Shown: positions 63,560 through 64,000 of the stretch, in pieces
How positions within the stretch are numbered: position 1 is the stretch's first letter
Layout of the letters: every line of letters begins with the position of its first letter
Translations under genes and position numbers: made by a program
Source of the DNA: Palaemon carinicauda
Lineage: Eukaryota > Arthropoda > Malacostraca > Decapoda > Palaemonidae
Length of the DNA stretch: 64,000 nt
Reading direction: 5' to 3'
Assembly (NCBI RefSeq): GCF_036898095.1
Contig: NC_090757.1
Span: 75,681,452-75,745,451, forward strand
Notes under the pieces: model-generated
What the model saw: the letters and a program-made list of their open reading frames with translations, nothing else
What the model was told of the DNA's origin: nothing
Databases searched by the model: none

Positions 63560-64000
63560 TCCACGTGACAGACAACCACACTTCGACATCTACCACAAAC
63601 TATAACTTCGCTATGATTATAAGCCTGGAGACTACCCAGTACCTCCTCTCACAGAGAGGCTTTTCGCAATAAGTTGCGAAGAGATTGTCTAGACATCTGG
63701 GGAATTCCTCAGCATCAGTCTACCAGGCAAAGTATAACGTCTTCTGTGGTTGGTTTCATGGGAAAGCGTATCTCTCCACTTTATACCTCTATTCCACCAA
63801 TAGCGGAATCCTCGAGTATATGCAAGAGGAAGAGACCCCCTTTTCAGTTTCAGCAGGTAAAGACGATCACTCAACCTTGAGCCTCGCCTTCAAACTGAAA
63901 GGAAGGGACATCCCCTCATCGATAGATCTTTCCTAACTCATGCGGACTTGCAACTTGCCTTTTCCCAGTCGGAATCGAGACCTCCCTCTTGGAACATGGT
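63560..64000 (+). pseudogene. Tyrosine recombinase N-terminal part of element B (cut by window end)
   Basis: The frame at 63,704-63,936 reads SSASVYQAKYNVFCGW and FKLKGRDIPSS, the core-binding domain, almost identical to A at 5,060-5,290. A stop at about 63,935 ends the frame. The catalytic part lies beyond the window. Confidence 0.65.

Larger units (their letters stand above)
58286..64000 (+). mobile_element. DIRS-like element B, sister of A, cut by the window end
   Basis: The left end (CATTTGTTCCGTAACTGG) is the complement of A's ICR (6,515-6,535). The element has a left ITR, a microsatellite-linked insertion, gag-like sequence, the GATC-rich repeats and RT, RNase H and YR remnants in the same order as A. 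It extends past 64,000. It is decayed to about the same degree as A. Confidence 0.8.

Noticed and set aside
1..64000. Cellular protein-coding genes, tRNAs or rRNAs
   Set aside because: I looked for conserved host protein motifs, tRNA A/B boxes with cloverleaf arms and rRNA cores and found none that held up. Everything recognisable is transposon-derived.

Overview
The window looks like nuclear DNA of a large, repeat-rich invertebrate genome, most likely a decapod crustacean and perhaps a caridean shrimp. The evidence is the dominance of DIRS-type tyrosine-recombinase retrotransposons, the AT- and CT-microsatellite-linked repeats, LINE tails of a kind I know from shrimp transcripts, and spliceosomal-type introns. 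The species is not provable from the sequence. I see no cellular protein-coding gene, rRNA or tRNA. Nearly all of the 64 kb is transposable elements inserted into one another, and almost every reading frame is broken.

At least eight DIRS-like elements are present, in about four subfamilies. DIRS elements carry Gag, then RT, RNase H and a Dam-like methyltransferase, then a tyrosine recombinase (YR). They have inverted terminal repeats (ITRs) and an internal complementary region (ICR) that is the reverse complement of both ends joined.

Layout. 1-12,915: decayed copy A (+), holding a 2.3-kb TA-flanked DNA transposon (209-2,517) and a complete but broken copy C (about 6,564-12,589) set in A's terminal palindrome. 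12,916-15,218: AT-rich DNA, a LINE tail and a microsatellite-linked repeat. 15,219-55,225: one old element, I, split by later insertions. These are a LINE tail (16,240-24,343) that itself contains D (16,594-24,203); G (24,344-31,262); a possible solo LTR (32,090-32,828); and H (35,190-51,882). H contains F (35,536-47,508). F contains a Tigger-like DNA transposon (36,077-38,046) and D-prime (38,250-41,553, minus strand). A 5'-truncated LINE interrupts the right ITR of I. 55,226-57,790: RTE-like LINE (-). 58,286-64,000: copy B (+), sister of A, cut by the window edge.

How the parts work together. The DIRS pol genes supply reverse transcription (RT and RNase H), a methyltransferase-like domain and YR-mediated integration of a circular DNA. 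No copy is intact. C, D and F keep the RT YLDD box. C and F keep the visible YR catalytic residues but carry stops or frameshifts. D has lost the YR tyrosine. G is mutated in both enzymes. H, I and D-prime look like non-autonomous derivatives that would need proteins from elsewhere. D-prime still has an open 199-codon frame joining a Gag Cys/His domain to the YR C-terminal domain, which is the most unusual object here.
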